Positions 1-13,100 of a stretch of DNA of 64,000 bases are shown one piece after another (position 1 is the first letter of the stretch; each line of letters opens with the position of its first letter). The stretch comes from Siphonodentalium dalli (Eukaryota; Mollusca; Scaphopoda; Gadilida; Siphonodentaliidae), in assembly GCA_032622095.1 (NCBI GenBank), contig CP136065.1, forward strand, positions 109,533,195 to 109,597,194, read 5' to 3'. Position numbers and translations under genes: made by a program. The notes under the pieces were generated by a model. That model made no database searches and was not told where the DNA came from. It was given only the letters and a program-made list of their open reading frames with translations.

Positions 1-829
1 GAAGATAAAATTCATAAATGAGGTGCCCAATGGGTGAATATCACCAACTTCAACTGGGGAACTTAAATCTTATCCTTATCAGATTTGTGAAAATGGGATC
101 ACAAAGTCAAATAAGGGCAGAGTAATTCTTAAAATATGTTTGCAAGACCTATTTGGCTTATATAGAATGGAATGTTCTTCCTTGACTGCAATTCAGATTT
201 TTTTAAATGGGGTCACCTGATCAAATAGGGACCAAGCGTATGACAGTTTCCCTCTTAATATGCTTCCTTCACAAGGACTATCAGGTCTATTTTACTGATA
301 TTTATGATATGTATGAAGGGTTCTTTGGTGTCTGGGATTCTAATTTATTCAGATGGGGTCACCAGGTTAAATATGGTGGGACCAGGAACATAACTATATG
401 TCTCTATAGTAATTCTTAAAATGTCTTCTCAAGAGAGTTTGGACTATTTAGTTTACATATAGTATGGAGGAATCAGGAGGATCCTTTAGTGACTGAGATT
501 CAGATTTGTTACAATGAGGTCAACCTGTCAAGAAATGGCAGGCTATGGGGAGTTAACCCTTTTGTGTCTAATAAAATCATTGAAATACCAAATTTATAAA
601 ACATCTACCTTGGAACCAAGGGGGGTGATCAGTAGTGTACAGTTGGCTATTTCAAGGTTGATTTTCACCAATCTACATACTTACAGTCTCTCTAGCCACA
701 TATCCTGTTTAAATCTACTTCTTTTAAAGTGATTATAAAAAGTGCAGACTGTTTTGGTCTCCAGAGTCCCAGTATTATCAGTCTTTGCAGTCTGGTGAGC
801 GACCCCACAGTCATTGACTGTCTTGTTAC
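1..829 (+). repeat. Dispersed repeat, partial copy of the 13.5-15.9 kb element
   Basis: Long stretches match 14432-15872 with few differences (for example the 'aaaatgggatcacaaagtca' block), including the shared right end GTGAGCGACCCCACAG. Relative to the later copy it has internal deletions. It is built of loose repeats containing GGTCACC-GGTCAAATAGG blocks. No coding potential is recognised. Confidence 0.75.
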
Positions 830-916
830 ATACCCCTATCACAAAAAAAATTGTTAATTATGAGAATTTTTTTTCGATGGAAATTCATTGTTTTGCAATA
901 AATTTGGCATCATAAA

Positions 917-2506
917 AATAAAATAAAAGGCCGTCCGGCCACAGTGTCCCCCGAAAAAGTGGCTTCATTGGGGGCATCAGCTTTTCTGAAAAAAATAACA
1001 AGGACCCTAAATCCGATACTAAATTTCAGAACAATCCAACCAGTGTCCATTGAAATGGTACACATTAGTCCAAAAAATATTTTGAGTCAAAAGAAATCAT
1101 CGGAAACAAGTTGAACTTGTTCTATATAAGAAATCATCGGAAAAAGTTCATATTATATTTTCATATAAGAAATCAATATTCCATATTTGAGAGCAACCAG
1201 ACAAAAATGGGTGGATCGTACCCATATTCGAACTTGATCTGTATTTCGAGCTGATAAACTCATATACCAAATTTGATTCAGATATGATCACACAACTAAA
1301 GTTATCATCCGGAAACCAGAAATTGACAGGATTCCAAGTCGTAAAAGGGCCATAACTCTCACAAAAATGGGCAGAGCAAACCCATATTCGAACTTGACCT
1401 GTATTTCGAGCTGATAAACGCACATTCCAAATTTGGTTCAGATATGATCACACAAACGGAAGTTATCATCCGGAAACCAGAAATTGACAGGATTCCACGT
1501 CGTAAAAGGGCCACAACTCTCGCAAAAATGGGCGGAGCAAACCCATATTCGAACTTGACCTGTATATAGGGCTGATAAACTCACATACAATTTGGTTCAG
1601 ATATGATCAAACAAACTGAAGTTATTATCCGGAAACCAGAAAGATTCTAAGTAAAATAAAAGGTCGATAGACCTCATGTCCGCCTCTAAGTGTCGGCTTG
1701 ATACGACCGTTGTTTGCGCATAAAAACCTGTCTCTAGTGCTAGTAAACGTACATACCAAATTTAATCTCATTCAGTACACATTTACTAAAGTTATCATCC
1801 GGAAACCTCAAATTGGCAAAAATTCTAAGTAAAAAAGGGACATAACTCTGGTGAAAATTGGCGGGCGGAACCCGAATTCGAACTTGACAGGTCTGTGTTT
1901 TGCTGGGAGAAAGAGACATACCAACTTTGGTTCAGATCAAATAATCCAAACTGGAGTTATCGGTCGGAAACCAAAAATGTTAACAGACGGTGAAATTCTA
2001 AGTCGAAAAAGGGCCGTAACTCATGTAAAAATAATTGGACGGAACCCATAGTCTAACTTGGCCTGTATCTTTAGCTGGGAAATACACATACCAACTTTGG
2101 TTCAGATCAAATAATCCAAACTGGAGTTATCGGTTGGAAACCAAAAATGTTAACAGACGGTCAAATTCTAAGTCGAAAAGGGGGCATAACTCTGGTGAAA
2201 ATTGGCGGACGGAACCAGAATTCGAACTTGACCTGTCTATTCTGCTAGTAAACCCACATACCAAATTTAATTTAATTTGGTTCACACTAACTAAAAGGGC
2301 CATAACTCTTGCAAAAATGGGCGGAGAAAACCCATATCGAACTTGACCTGTATTTTGGTCTGATAAACTCATCTATGAAATTTGCTTTTGATCTAATAAC
2401 CGAAACTAAAGTTATCATCCGGAAACCATTTCCGGACGCACACACGCACGGACACCGGCTATTTTAATAGTCCCCCGATATTTTTTTTTCGGGGGACAAT
2501 AAGACA
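917..2506 (-). mobile_element. Pearl-like element with ~160-bp core repeats (minus orientation)
   Basis: Its ends carry GTCCCCCGAAAAA and a matching CGGGGGAC hairpin at about 2473-2503. Inside, a unit marked by GTTATCATCCGGAAACC recurs at 1301, 1462, 1621, 1791, 1956 and 2126, i.e. every 159-170 bp. The same terminal motifs occur in opposite order at 39672-40440. The organisation resembles the pearl elements reported from bivalves; the assignment is by structure, not by search. Confidence 0.65.
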
Positions 2507-2675
2507 CCCTCGTTACATTGCCTGTAGCAATGTCATGGTGTAGCTTGTCACAACAAAATATCAAGATCACTCTAGTGCTTTCTGTCGAATATTACCACAC
2601 AGCTGAAAGTCATTGCTTAGAGTGAGAATACAACAATGTGTATGTAAAAATCATGTGCCTTGTGATTAATATATA

Positions 2676-2881
2676 CAGTAATGCTCTAAATAATCAACTC
2701 CTTAACCACATCAGAATTATGGGTAATTTTTCAGGATTTAGTCGGAAATATGGCTTGTTGCCATTCATCGGTGAGAGCTTTCTGATGAATGGCAACAAGC
2801 CATATTTCTGACTAAATCCTGAAAAATGACCCATAATTCTGAGCACTGTGCTTAAGGAGTTGATTATTTAGAGCAATACTG
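2676..2881. mobile_element. TA-flanked foldback MITE (CAGTAATGC family), copy 1
   Basis: Two ~100-bp arms form a nearly perfect hairpin. Ends CAGTAATGCTCTAAATAATC and its complement, flanked by TA on both sides, suggest mobilisation by a Tc1/mariner-type transposase. Other copies: 9254-9422, 19071-19272, 24380-24592, 37239-37478 and, disrupted, 38770-39334. Confidence 0.85.
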
Positions 2882-3048
2882 TACAAACTTGTAATGTGTA
2901 TACTATTTATATTTATCATGTTTGGTCATTTTGCCAATGCATACATATGACAACACTTTTTGCCAATGTATATCCTAAACATATCCACAGTCTGGGTCAC
3001 AATTTTACTAAATTTAGTCATCACTAATCATTCATCTTATTGTTCCAG

Positions 3049-4152
3049 ATGAGTTGACCATGAACAAAGTAACAACAATGTATACCAACAAGTGTGATAG
3101 CCTCACTGATGACATAATGACACAGTTTGTCCAGTTACCAGGCAGTCTTCCAGAACATATCGTTGAATATCTCATTGGTCACCTCTCCTCATCTATAAAT
3201 GCACCATCCAGGATAGCAGCTCTCACAGTTTTGTTGGAATTGTTCAAGAAGGATGATAAATCAGTTATCAGATGCTCAGCTCTGAAACAGAAAGTTCTGA
3301 GTTATATCACTAAATTTCTGGAACAAACTATCAAAGCTGATCACACTGACATCTGTACCTTTATTGAGGCAGACTTGTGTCTAAAAACTCTTCATTCGCT
3401 CTCAAGTCTTCCTGTTACAAAACAGTTAGCAGTAATTCATAAACCATTGATGGAACTTTTACTAGGTTTCGCAGATCCAAAAAGCACTTTCTACAAAACA
3501 AAAGAATTCTGCCACAACTGGTTAAGTTGTGAATATGAGAATAAAATTCTTGTTTGTCAAGTGAACAAGAATACCAGTACAGCTGAAGTGTCAGGCATAC
3601 CACAGCTCTATGATCAACTTAAAGAGTATAACATGGGAACTGAAATGCCCACACAGGTATGCACCCTGGACGTTTTTGACACAAGTGATAGTGATGTTGA
3701 CTTTAGTCTGTCAAGTTACCTGGTTACTGAAGGATATATGTGGGATGTATCTGATGCACAATCACCTGAAGAGCAGAAATTTCTCTTTGATTATGAGAAC
3801 TGGGAGGATGTGAATATCAGGAAATCAATTGACGGCCATTACTTCTGGGCAACTATCGGTGAAAAAAATATTGTTGAATCGAATATTATTCATGCAGCTC
3901 TGGAGAACTGTGAACGAAGTCCATGCAGTAATCCAAGCATTGGCGACTTGGTGATTGTTGATGGTTTGCTGCAGAAATATGTGGATAGCATGGTTCGTGG
4001 CAGAGTTATCCATAAATCTTGTGATCATGTTCATGTATTCGCCGTAGACAAGGGTGTTCCGCTCAAAGTTCCACTTCGGAAGGTTTTCAAGCTTCCAGCT
4101 GATCTCACTTTGGATTGCACTCCGCCACTGGTTTCTCTTTGTAAATTAAAAG
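3049..4152 (+). CDS. Exon 1 (first visible): helical repeats plus Tudor domain
   Basis: The acceptor ends TTGTTCCAG at 3048 and the first two bases complete a split codon, so the protein starts upstream; the apparent start at 3054 is a TTG inside the exon. Residues 10-150 are amphipathic helices of ARM/HEAT type. Residues about 204-236 (LDVFDTSDSDVDFSLSSYLV) look like the C-terminal strand of the SN-like half of an extended Tudor domain. Residues 297-369 are a Tudor core: GDLVIVDG, then VRGRV, then HVFAVDKG, ending LPADLTL...PLVSLCKLKG. The usual DYG aromatic is Lys (DKG), so one aromatic-cage residue may be missing. Reading straight through meets TAA at 4158-4160, but AG/GCAAGT at 4152/4153 is a textbook GC-type donor and its phase fits the next exon. 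Confidence 0.82.
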
Positions 4153-7100
4153 GCAAGTAAATGTAGAATGTTATCTGGTATCGCCTCTTATGGGGTTTCC
4201 AATCATAGCCTATCTCCGGATGTGGAAAGTTAAGATTATCCTACAGTCCTTGAAATTGTCCAAGGCAATAAGCAATGCCATGGGAAATCCATGGCAACAC
4301 GTAGAATCTATGATGCCACAGCATTAAATTTGCAGTGGAATTTTTTTTTCTGATTTCGAGGGCTGGTCCTATACAGAAAACTACTTAATTGTTAAGCTAG
4401 TACACCACCTGAAGGAATATATGCTATATGAAGACCACATCAGCTATATTATATAACAATACAAATATCAAAAAGATGACTTTAATCATATTATTTTAAA
4501 GAAAATTTTGGGAGGATCATTCTCAGCATGACTAAATGTATTTAATTGATGGTAACACTGTTTCAAGAATGTTAACAGAATGTCAGTGCTGGAAAATTGT
4601 GAGTAGCCATTTGTAAGAAATGTTACAATGAAAAACCAGTCAAATGTTGGTATGCAGAAATATTTGAGTTATCAATTTATAGCAAATCATTTCCCACCCA
4701 ATTCCTGTAAGTGCAGTATAGTCCATGTCTGCTCATATGTAAACCAGCTAAGATATTTAGATAGCGAGATGCTGTTATTAATTACGTACAAGAACATTCC
4801 GATAGCATTTCTATGACATGTTTTATGCCCAGACTTGGTGGCGGGAATTGTAGTCTATTTCACTCGATTTTACCTAACAAATCAATACCTGATGCTATAA
4901 ATATTGGAAAGAGTGACAACTTATGGTCATAATGGTGTATAAATTAATAATCTAACTTTCATGTTAAATTACAATTATTACACATAGATTATATAGTTTA
5001 TTAGGACTAACATCGATTTGTATATGTTTAAACTGAAAGCCGAAATGTTCCGACTGAAAGCTGAAGTGTTTGGCAACATTTGGCTTCTATGTCAACAATC
5101 GAGAACACCCATAAACAATTGAGTACATCCATACACAACAGATCGCCGACAATGTGCGCTGTCATTTTATTCCAAAATATTTATATATATTTATTTGTGA
5201 GTGGTCCTATATTACTTATTAATTAAACATTTCTTACACAGAACGTATCGCAATATATATATATGCAATTTTCAATTGACAAATTACTAGGTATAAATGA
5301 AAGAATCAATTAAAAATACAGCCGCGTGATGTTGATTATGTTTACATTAGGCCTAAAAAAAAAATACCTTTGTTTCCCCTAACGGAGCTGAAAAATATAG
5401 GTGCAGGCGAGCGGGGAATTTTTTTTTTGTTTTTTTTTTGTGGAAATCTCACTTTCCCATGTATATATACATGTCAGGTGTGATTTGAATGCTGGAAGCT
5501 TCATTATGATATTGGAAGGAGATCAGCAAGACACAAGGCATAAAATAGAATAGCATAGTATTTATTTGTATTTAAAATCACAAACTTTGACACAAAGTAC
5601 AATAAAAAGAAAATATTCAATACCAATTCAATCAAAAATATCCTATACGAACATATGCTACCATTTTCACTTTAAAAGTGTTTAAAATATCGCCAACAAA
5701 ACACTCCTTTTCAACGTTAAACGTTTCCTTTGAATCCAAGTCCAAACTACATTTAACGACAAAGTTGTCCGTAAAATCCGTATGGTGTTCTTGAAACACG
5801 TGTAAAAACTTCTTAGCATGTGAAACTACGGTAAATTTGTTTACCACGTCCATGAGAGAACATTTTAGAAACGTTAGCCCTAACACACTGCTGCTAACCA
5901 TGATTTGTGACGCCATGACATAGGTGAATATTTTCAGTGATGAGCCGATTGTCAAATAGAGCCTTGCGCCAATTGCCGATTACTTGAGATCACAATCGGC
6001 CGATTCAGGCGCCGATTCCCATTATTGTAATAATTATACCAGAATATGTTATATGTGTTATATAATACTTAGAATTAGAAGCAAGCAACAACCGTAGTAA
6101 TATGCCAGTACACATTATATATACATATAAAGTATACGTTTGGGTAAGTATATATAGGTAGGTATGGGCGGACTTGTGATCGAATACAGGCACATGTCCT
6201 GCAGAGGCTGTGGTACGGGGCCTCGGTGTATTTATTGTAATGTATTGTATCGACGAATCAATGCATTAACTTACCCATGTATTCTAGGCTATTCCACAAC
6301 AAATAGTTTGAAAGTTTGATGTAGCCACGTGTGTGACGATATATCCACGGCCCGTTTTTGATAACAATTCATCAAACGGCATTTTTCTTTGATCCCAATT
6401 CAAAGACATCACATCAAAGGAAATAAGCCGACTGAACTAGTTGCAAGTTACACCATGTTCATGTAAATTTCGCAGACACGATTTGATTGTCGATTTCGGC
6501 ATGGTCATCAAAATAATCATTGGTGGTGACATATACGTGACGTCACACGAGGCTGACTGGATGGAATGACATTGTCTTCGACTATTTAAAGTTAATCATT
6601 AATGGAAAGTTGTGTTGGGTGAAAGACTTTGAAAAGATTAATTACAGATAGTAAAATTAATAACTAAATTTCTTTAATTCTTTTTAATATCTGACTATTA
6701 ATGCTTGTACAGTTTTTCGTCCTGACAACTGATACACATGTTATAATATGCTCAATTTAATTGAACAAACAGTGAAGTCAGCTGTGCAATTAAATGTCAC
6801 GTGACATGCACTTTCGGTTTCTACAGTTTATACCTGTTTTACGCTGTGTGTACTGTATAGATAGATTTGTTGTGATGCGTATGCATACATTTTGATTTTT
6901 GATAGTCTGACATACATAAATCAAAATGTTTACATGTTGACACACAATAAAGTTACGTATCGGCTTACATGAGTCCCATGAGATGTAATTTGTGTACATC
7001 ATGATATAATTTTTGATTACGCGCAATCACGGCGTCATCATCGCAGCCTGGCTCTAACCCAAATTGTCATGTGCTTCCCGGCAATCCCCACTGTAATATT

Positions 7101-10100
7101 AATATATTGTTCAAACATAGACCCAGGTACGGCCGGTGTATTGAAGAGGAGATGGCTGTATATCAAGTTTGTGTTTGGTAAATCACTTTCCCCATGTTTA
7201 CTGGTCATTTATTCAACAAAACATCGTCATATTTAAAACAGTTTATTGAAGAAAAACAAGCACCTGATTTCTATTTAGAGAATCGGAAATGCCGATGTTG
7301 AAACCCGAGTACCGATTGTCATCAGATGGGCCACAATCGGCCGATTCCGATTGTCGTTCCCGATTATAGGCTCATCACTAGAAGATTTAAACGAAAACGA
7401 TGTATTTTTGATTTTCCGTGGGCGCCGCCATTTTACGAAATGCGTCCGGACGTCGAGTCATTAGAAACGGGGCCTATTATAAAGCGACGAACTGAGACAA
7501 ACAACGTCGGCAGCTATTTTAGTTTATTTTCGAAAAAAAATATATATATATATTTTTTGGTGCGGGAGGTTTTAATAGGTGCTGGCGGGTTAGGGGAAAC
7601 AATTTTTTTTTTTTTTTAGGCCTTATGAGTGCTATAATATTTGGACCGGAATATGCTGATGTCACTTCGTGAGATAATTTTAGTTCGCATACTTTTAAAA
7701 ATATGTAAACAATGCGGTTAATCGTCTTTTTCACATTAAATTACCGCCTTCAATTGACAACGAATGAGGTGTTCAGATCAAATATCATGTCATCTATGGA
7801 ATAAATATGTTTATTGTCAAAATTATGACATTTCATTACATTTATTGGTGGTTTTGTTTTGTGCTATCGGAACGTTCTTGTACATAATAACAGCATCTCG
7901 CTATTCAAATATCTTAGCTGGTTTATGTACGAGCAGACTTGGACTAGTGCATGACTCAAGCTGTATGCCCAGTGAAATTTGGATTGTTAGTATTGAACAG
8001 AATTCTGTTGGCGGTAGTGTGTTATTGGTCTCTGCTTGTCTTTGTTAGTTAATCATGCACACTGCAGGTTGTTTTTAGTCCTTAGTTTTTAGTTGCAGCA
8101 AATAATTCTTGGAAAAAGTTAATTTTTCGCCAATTCATGACTATTTGAACCAGAACAAGTGATGAGATAATGATATGATTGGACTTATTGCACAGACCTG
8201 TCCTGAATTTTCTTAACATCTTAAATATTGACATGATAAAAATGGATTGATTGTTCGTGGATACTAATACTCTCAGTGAAATTGAGGCACTTTATAGTCT
8301 CATTCAAGTAGATATGGCATGAAATGTGAGCAGAAAAAAACTGGCATGCACTTTTGTCACAAGTGCTTTATCATGATACAGTCTGGTACGGGCTGGTACA
8401 TGTATATTACATGTGCGACCGCCGTAATATTAGTAGTTATATAAATACAATAAAAAAACATATTTAATGCTTCAAAATGGCTAGCTTCGATAAAATATAA
8501 CTTGCCGAAAATCTCTTGATGATTGAGATAATGCGAATTATTGGGCTAAGTGAATATAAAAAAGTATAGGGCTGATGCGAAACTGGTATACCAGTGATAA
8601 GCCAAGGTATGTCAAATGAGTATATAGTTTTCAATGCTCACGTTTCGTGCCATATATATGCGTTCAAGTCACCGAAATGTTACATCTCCAATGAATAAAG
8701 TTTGTATTTATGGTCCAATGGTATTTAAGTGGTACATGTATAGGTATTGATAGACTTGTTGATTATGAGTAATTTATGATCTTTCTTTAATTATCAGGAG
8801 TGATGCCTCCACCAATTGATGAAGACCTGGTCTCGCACTCAGTAGCAATATTGTGCAACCTGTGTCAACATAATGTCGATGCTGGTAAAGTAGATATTCT
8901 TATTATTTGAACATTTCAGAATATCTTTTTTTTGTGCAGAGAGAACTCTGTGTGTGTATGTGTGTATTGATACTTTTGAGATGGTTCTTCCCATCACCCT
9001 ATCCAAAATTGTCATCTCTCTGCTGGTGGTTTCAAACGAGGTTGACAATTGTGTGATGCGATAAAACTATGCATCACACCAATTTTCTAATCAGTATCCA
9101 GGACAGAAAATAGAAATTGTTACATTTCAATTCAAAGGCAATACAAATTTCCACTTCAAGTACACTCGGGACCAATGTAAATTCAGAAGAGACAATTTAT
9201 TTCACTTTGAATGTAATTTCTCAACCCACAAAACTCGGGTTGTGGGTAAAGTGCAGTAATGCCCTAAATAATCGACTCCTTAACCACAGCAGAATTATGG
9301 GTAATTTTTCAGGATTTAGTCGGAAATATGGCTTGTTGCCATTCAACGGATAGGTCTCAGTGAGAGACTAAATCCTGAAAAATTACCCATAATTCTGCTG
9401 TCGATTATTTAGGGCATTACTGTATATATATATTTTCTTTCAGTTTTTTAAGATAAAAATAAAAATCAATATTGAATTGTGAATTTGTTTGAATGGGACA
9501 CGTTTAGCTTTGAAATATTTCATTTTTATTTTGTTTTATTCTTATTATTTCAGGTCAAATGTTTCTTGAATTGGATGGCTTCAATCGAGTGTTCTCACTG
9601 ATTAACTGTCCAGACCCAGAAATTTCTCGCCATGTTGTTAATCTAGTTAGCAACCTCTACTCAAATCCACGCTGCAATGACAAGTTGAAGAATGTGCCAC
9701 ATACTGTATCTACTATGTTGAGTATGTTTATCTGTTATGAATTGTATCCTATTAACTAATTTATGGAAGTTTGATAGCCCAGTGGTTAGCATGTCCGACT
9801 GGTAATGGTGTCAACGCACCAGCATGAGTTCACCACCCGCCAGTGGAATATTGAGTCTCCCGTAACAGCGGCTTGGTCGGATTAGAGATGTGTGGCTGTG
9901 CCATGTGACCCTTGAGCAAGGTCACTCATTCTGTGATGGCTTTGTTGTACCTAGATGCGAAATAGGTACCTACCATTTGAGCAAGCATAAACTTGTGTAG
10001 ATGTGCATAACTCGCCACTGTTTTGAAGCGCATGTAAATTGGCAGCATGCAATAGATTTGGCATTGCTCAAAAACTGGGGTTGTTTGTTTTGAATAAATG

Positions 10101-13100
10101 AAAAAAATTCAGTAAAACTCAGGAATGATCCATTCTGGGCAGAATTCTATTCAAATGATTACTTTATTTTAATAATTTTGTCTGCCCTTAAGATTGAGTT
10201 TAGATATGTATAAATAACTGCTGATTTTATGAGCAAGAAAGTATAAGTTATGAAGCATCTATCATCTAATTTGATCACAAACTTTGATTATCCACTTTTT
10301 GGAACTCATTTTTTGACTAATATCTATTAAATGTATGTACAAAATTTTACACTTTGACATTGTTAGCCATTTTATGATGGGAGCTGCTCTGGTTCAACAT
10401 TAAAGACCCTGTGCCAGTGCATTATATTATATATGTGAGTCTCCCATATGGAGACTCACATATATAAGAGAATTCATGGATTACAAGGTCAATCTAAATA
10501 TACATGAGGCTCCCTATGGGAAAGGGTTAAAGTGGGAATCTTTGTGCACATCAATATTCTCAAGTTATATGCACTTGAAAGTTCTGACATCATTGGAACT
10601 TTTTTGTAGTTATTAGCCCTTGTTCTAACAGTTAACTCTGTCATGACGGTAGCTGCACTGGTGCAGCATTAAAATGCTGTGCCAGTACATTCTCTTAAAT
10701 ATATGTGAGTCTCTCATAGGGAGATGTATTCTCTTATATATGTGAGGCTCCCTATGGGAGACTCACATATATAATTGATACAATTGTTTTTCACGGTTAC
10801 TAGGACATTTTAACAGGGCTCAAACTTGTTCACCTTTCCACTTAACACTGATAGGCATTGTACTTTGTTTATGGGTGATGGGTCGATTCTGCTGAATGTA
10901 AATGATTCTGCCAACTAATCCATCTAAAGTAATACACATTTGGATGTAGGCCAACATTTGGGTCCTCAGCCTGGGTTCAGTCGATCTGGTAACTGGAATG
11001 TTTGACATTATATATTATTGTCAGGTATCCTTAATACCAGTAGTCTGCTGCTGCCTTTGGGAAGATTGATTTCTATTGTGTCCTTTATTCTAGTAGTTGA
11101 GTATGATCATGTATCCTTATGTTCTCCTCATTACACAAAGAATATTTAAGATCGTTCAAACAAAATTGCGAGAATCAAATTTAGCATTCTACCGCAAATC
11201 AGCTTCTTTTCTGGGGATCAAACTCCCTATCAAGTTTCTCTTCGCATAACATAATATTGAGCCCTGCATCATGCCAGCGACATACTTGGTTTTTTAAGCT
11301 TCATACCTTGTGTCTGTACAACAGTGGTGCTCCTTCTGAGATGAGCTGTCTTGAATAACTCAAAAAGACGGGCAAACCATCCAACGGAGCACATGAGGCA
11401 ACAACCGTTGGTAACCAAAGAACCAGGGTCCGGGTCATTGCTGTATGATCGGCAGACAACTGTCTGACCATACACACATGTGACTGGTCCAATTTTCGGC
11501 TTTCAGTCCACATCACTGGCATGGCTCCATTTGAACCTGAAGTCCAATGAGCTAATACGTCATCATAGGTGGCTAAGGTGCGCTGAAAAAATTAGCAGCA
11601 CATGTATCTGGGCCCTTCGTCTGTTACGAACGATCAGTGAATAGCAAGACGAAGAAAAAAATCTTCTTGTTATCAACATATTCTGGTTGTTTTTAGACTT
11701 TCATCATCCACAGCCTGTTCATCCTTTGGTGGCCGCGTGAAGTTGTTCCAACTTGATAGGCACCCACCTTAACAAACAACATTTGTTTCGAACAAATCAT
11801 TCCAGCTAAAATCTCCTTTCTGTGTTCAAATAAGCATTATGCAAGGTCTTTTCCGACCAGTTTGTCACATTCGGGTTTCCATCTTTCATGCTGACAGTAT
11901 CACAAAACTCACAATCATGGTGATACTGTTATTAAAATCTGGGTTTTCCTCGCCAGAAACGAGGACTTTGTAAGTTTCCAATTGTGCTTACCTTTGTGAC
12001 ATCCTCGTTTACATTCAGATTTACTGTACAGGTCAAAATAGATTTCCTTCCTCTGGTGTCGAAATGTCGTGATATCTTAGTTCGTACAGTTGCTTGCCAT
12101 GGATCAAAGTGGTCTAAGCTTTCTGCATATGACCAGCTTGCTCCACGGAGGAGGTGGTGCACACGTGTACATTCATATGACCTTTGGGTGTGTACATTCA
12201 TATGACCTTTGGGTGATTTCTACCTAATGGTTTTTTTAAATTTTGATGGTTTGCCTGACTTAAAGACAAAACGAGGGGGGGGGGGGCAAAGATTCAGCCC
12301 ATTTGGCTCATTCCTTCACTTTCTCCACTTTACCTTGTATCATCAATCAAATCTGCGAATCGGTACCTTTTGGATCCATTTGTTCCTGCTCAGCAGGTTC
12401 AAAAGAATCGCTCTTAACCGAAATACAACAGTATATCATTCCTTGCTGCTTCTTCCTACGAGTTGATTCTACCATGTAGTTCAGTGTGTAACGTATCTTT
12501 GCCAGAAATATAACATTTTCAAATAGAAAATACATATTCCCTAATAAGATACTTACACATTGAACTCACATGTCCCTCCCAATTGGGATTTCCCTCCCTG
12601 CTGCTCGGTCACCCCCCTCAAATCTTGTAAGAGGTTGAAAGAGAAATAACTATCCATGTCGGAAGGCTTATATAGCTAAAGGACACATGACCGACAGCTA
12701 CAATGATCGGATGTCTGGTCAGCATAACTTTCAAAACGTACTTATGCTATTTCGTACTAAAATAATAAAATTTCTTAGAGCCCTCCTTTGTGAATAAAAA
12801 TGAATATACCATTTAGTTCAGTGAATAAGTATATTATTAGGGAATATGTATTTTCTATTTGAAAATGTTATTTTCGCTAAATTTCAGGAAGCTCCAGTCA
12901 CAAACGGGTTAACATTATCTATTGTCATAGTCATAGCAGTCTATGAGAAAATTATGTTGTTACAAATCTTTTTCTCCCCTTACTGAAAACTCTTACAGTT
13001 CAAGAAACATTTACCTCCTTGATTTACACAATTCGTGAACCCATGGATTACACTAATTTTCAAGATGCATTTTTATTTATGCTTGGCCATTTGAATGTGA

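Noticed and set aside
3054-4160. A complete 368-residue protein starting at 3054 and stopping at 4160
   Set aside because: The start is TTG, an acceptor lies at 3048 and the stop lies just beyond a GC donor whose phase fits the next exon; it is an internal exon.
7764-8048. 94-codon ORF with hydrophobic stretch
   Set aside because: It overlaps a dispersed repeat that also occurs inverted at 4690-5450.
9775-9850. tRNA gene
   Set aside because: Box A is good but box B is degenerate and no cloverleaf forms; the downstream SINE core shows it is the head of a SINE.
11269-12201. Minus-strand coding remnants (11269-11522, 11932-12201)
   Set aside because: I tried to see Tc1/mariner or retroelement motifs but found none; overlapping frames have no consistent reading.
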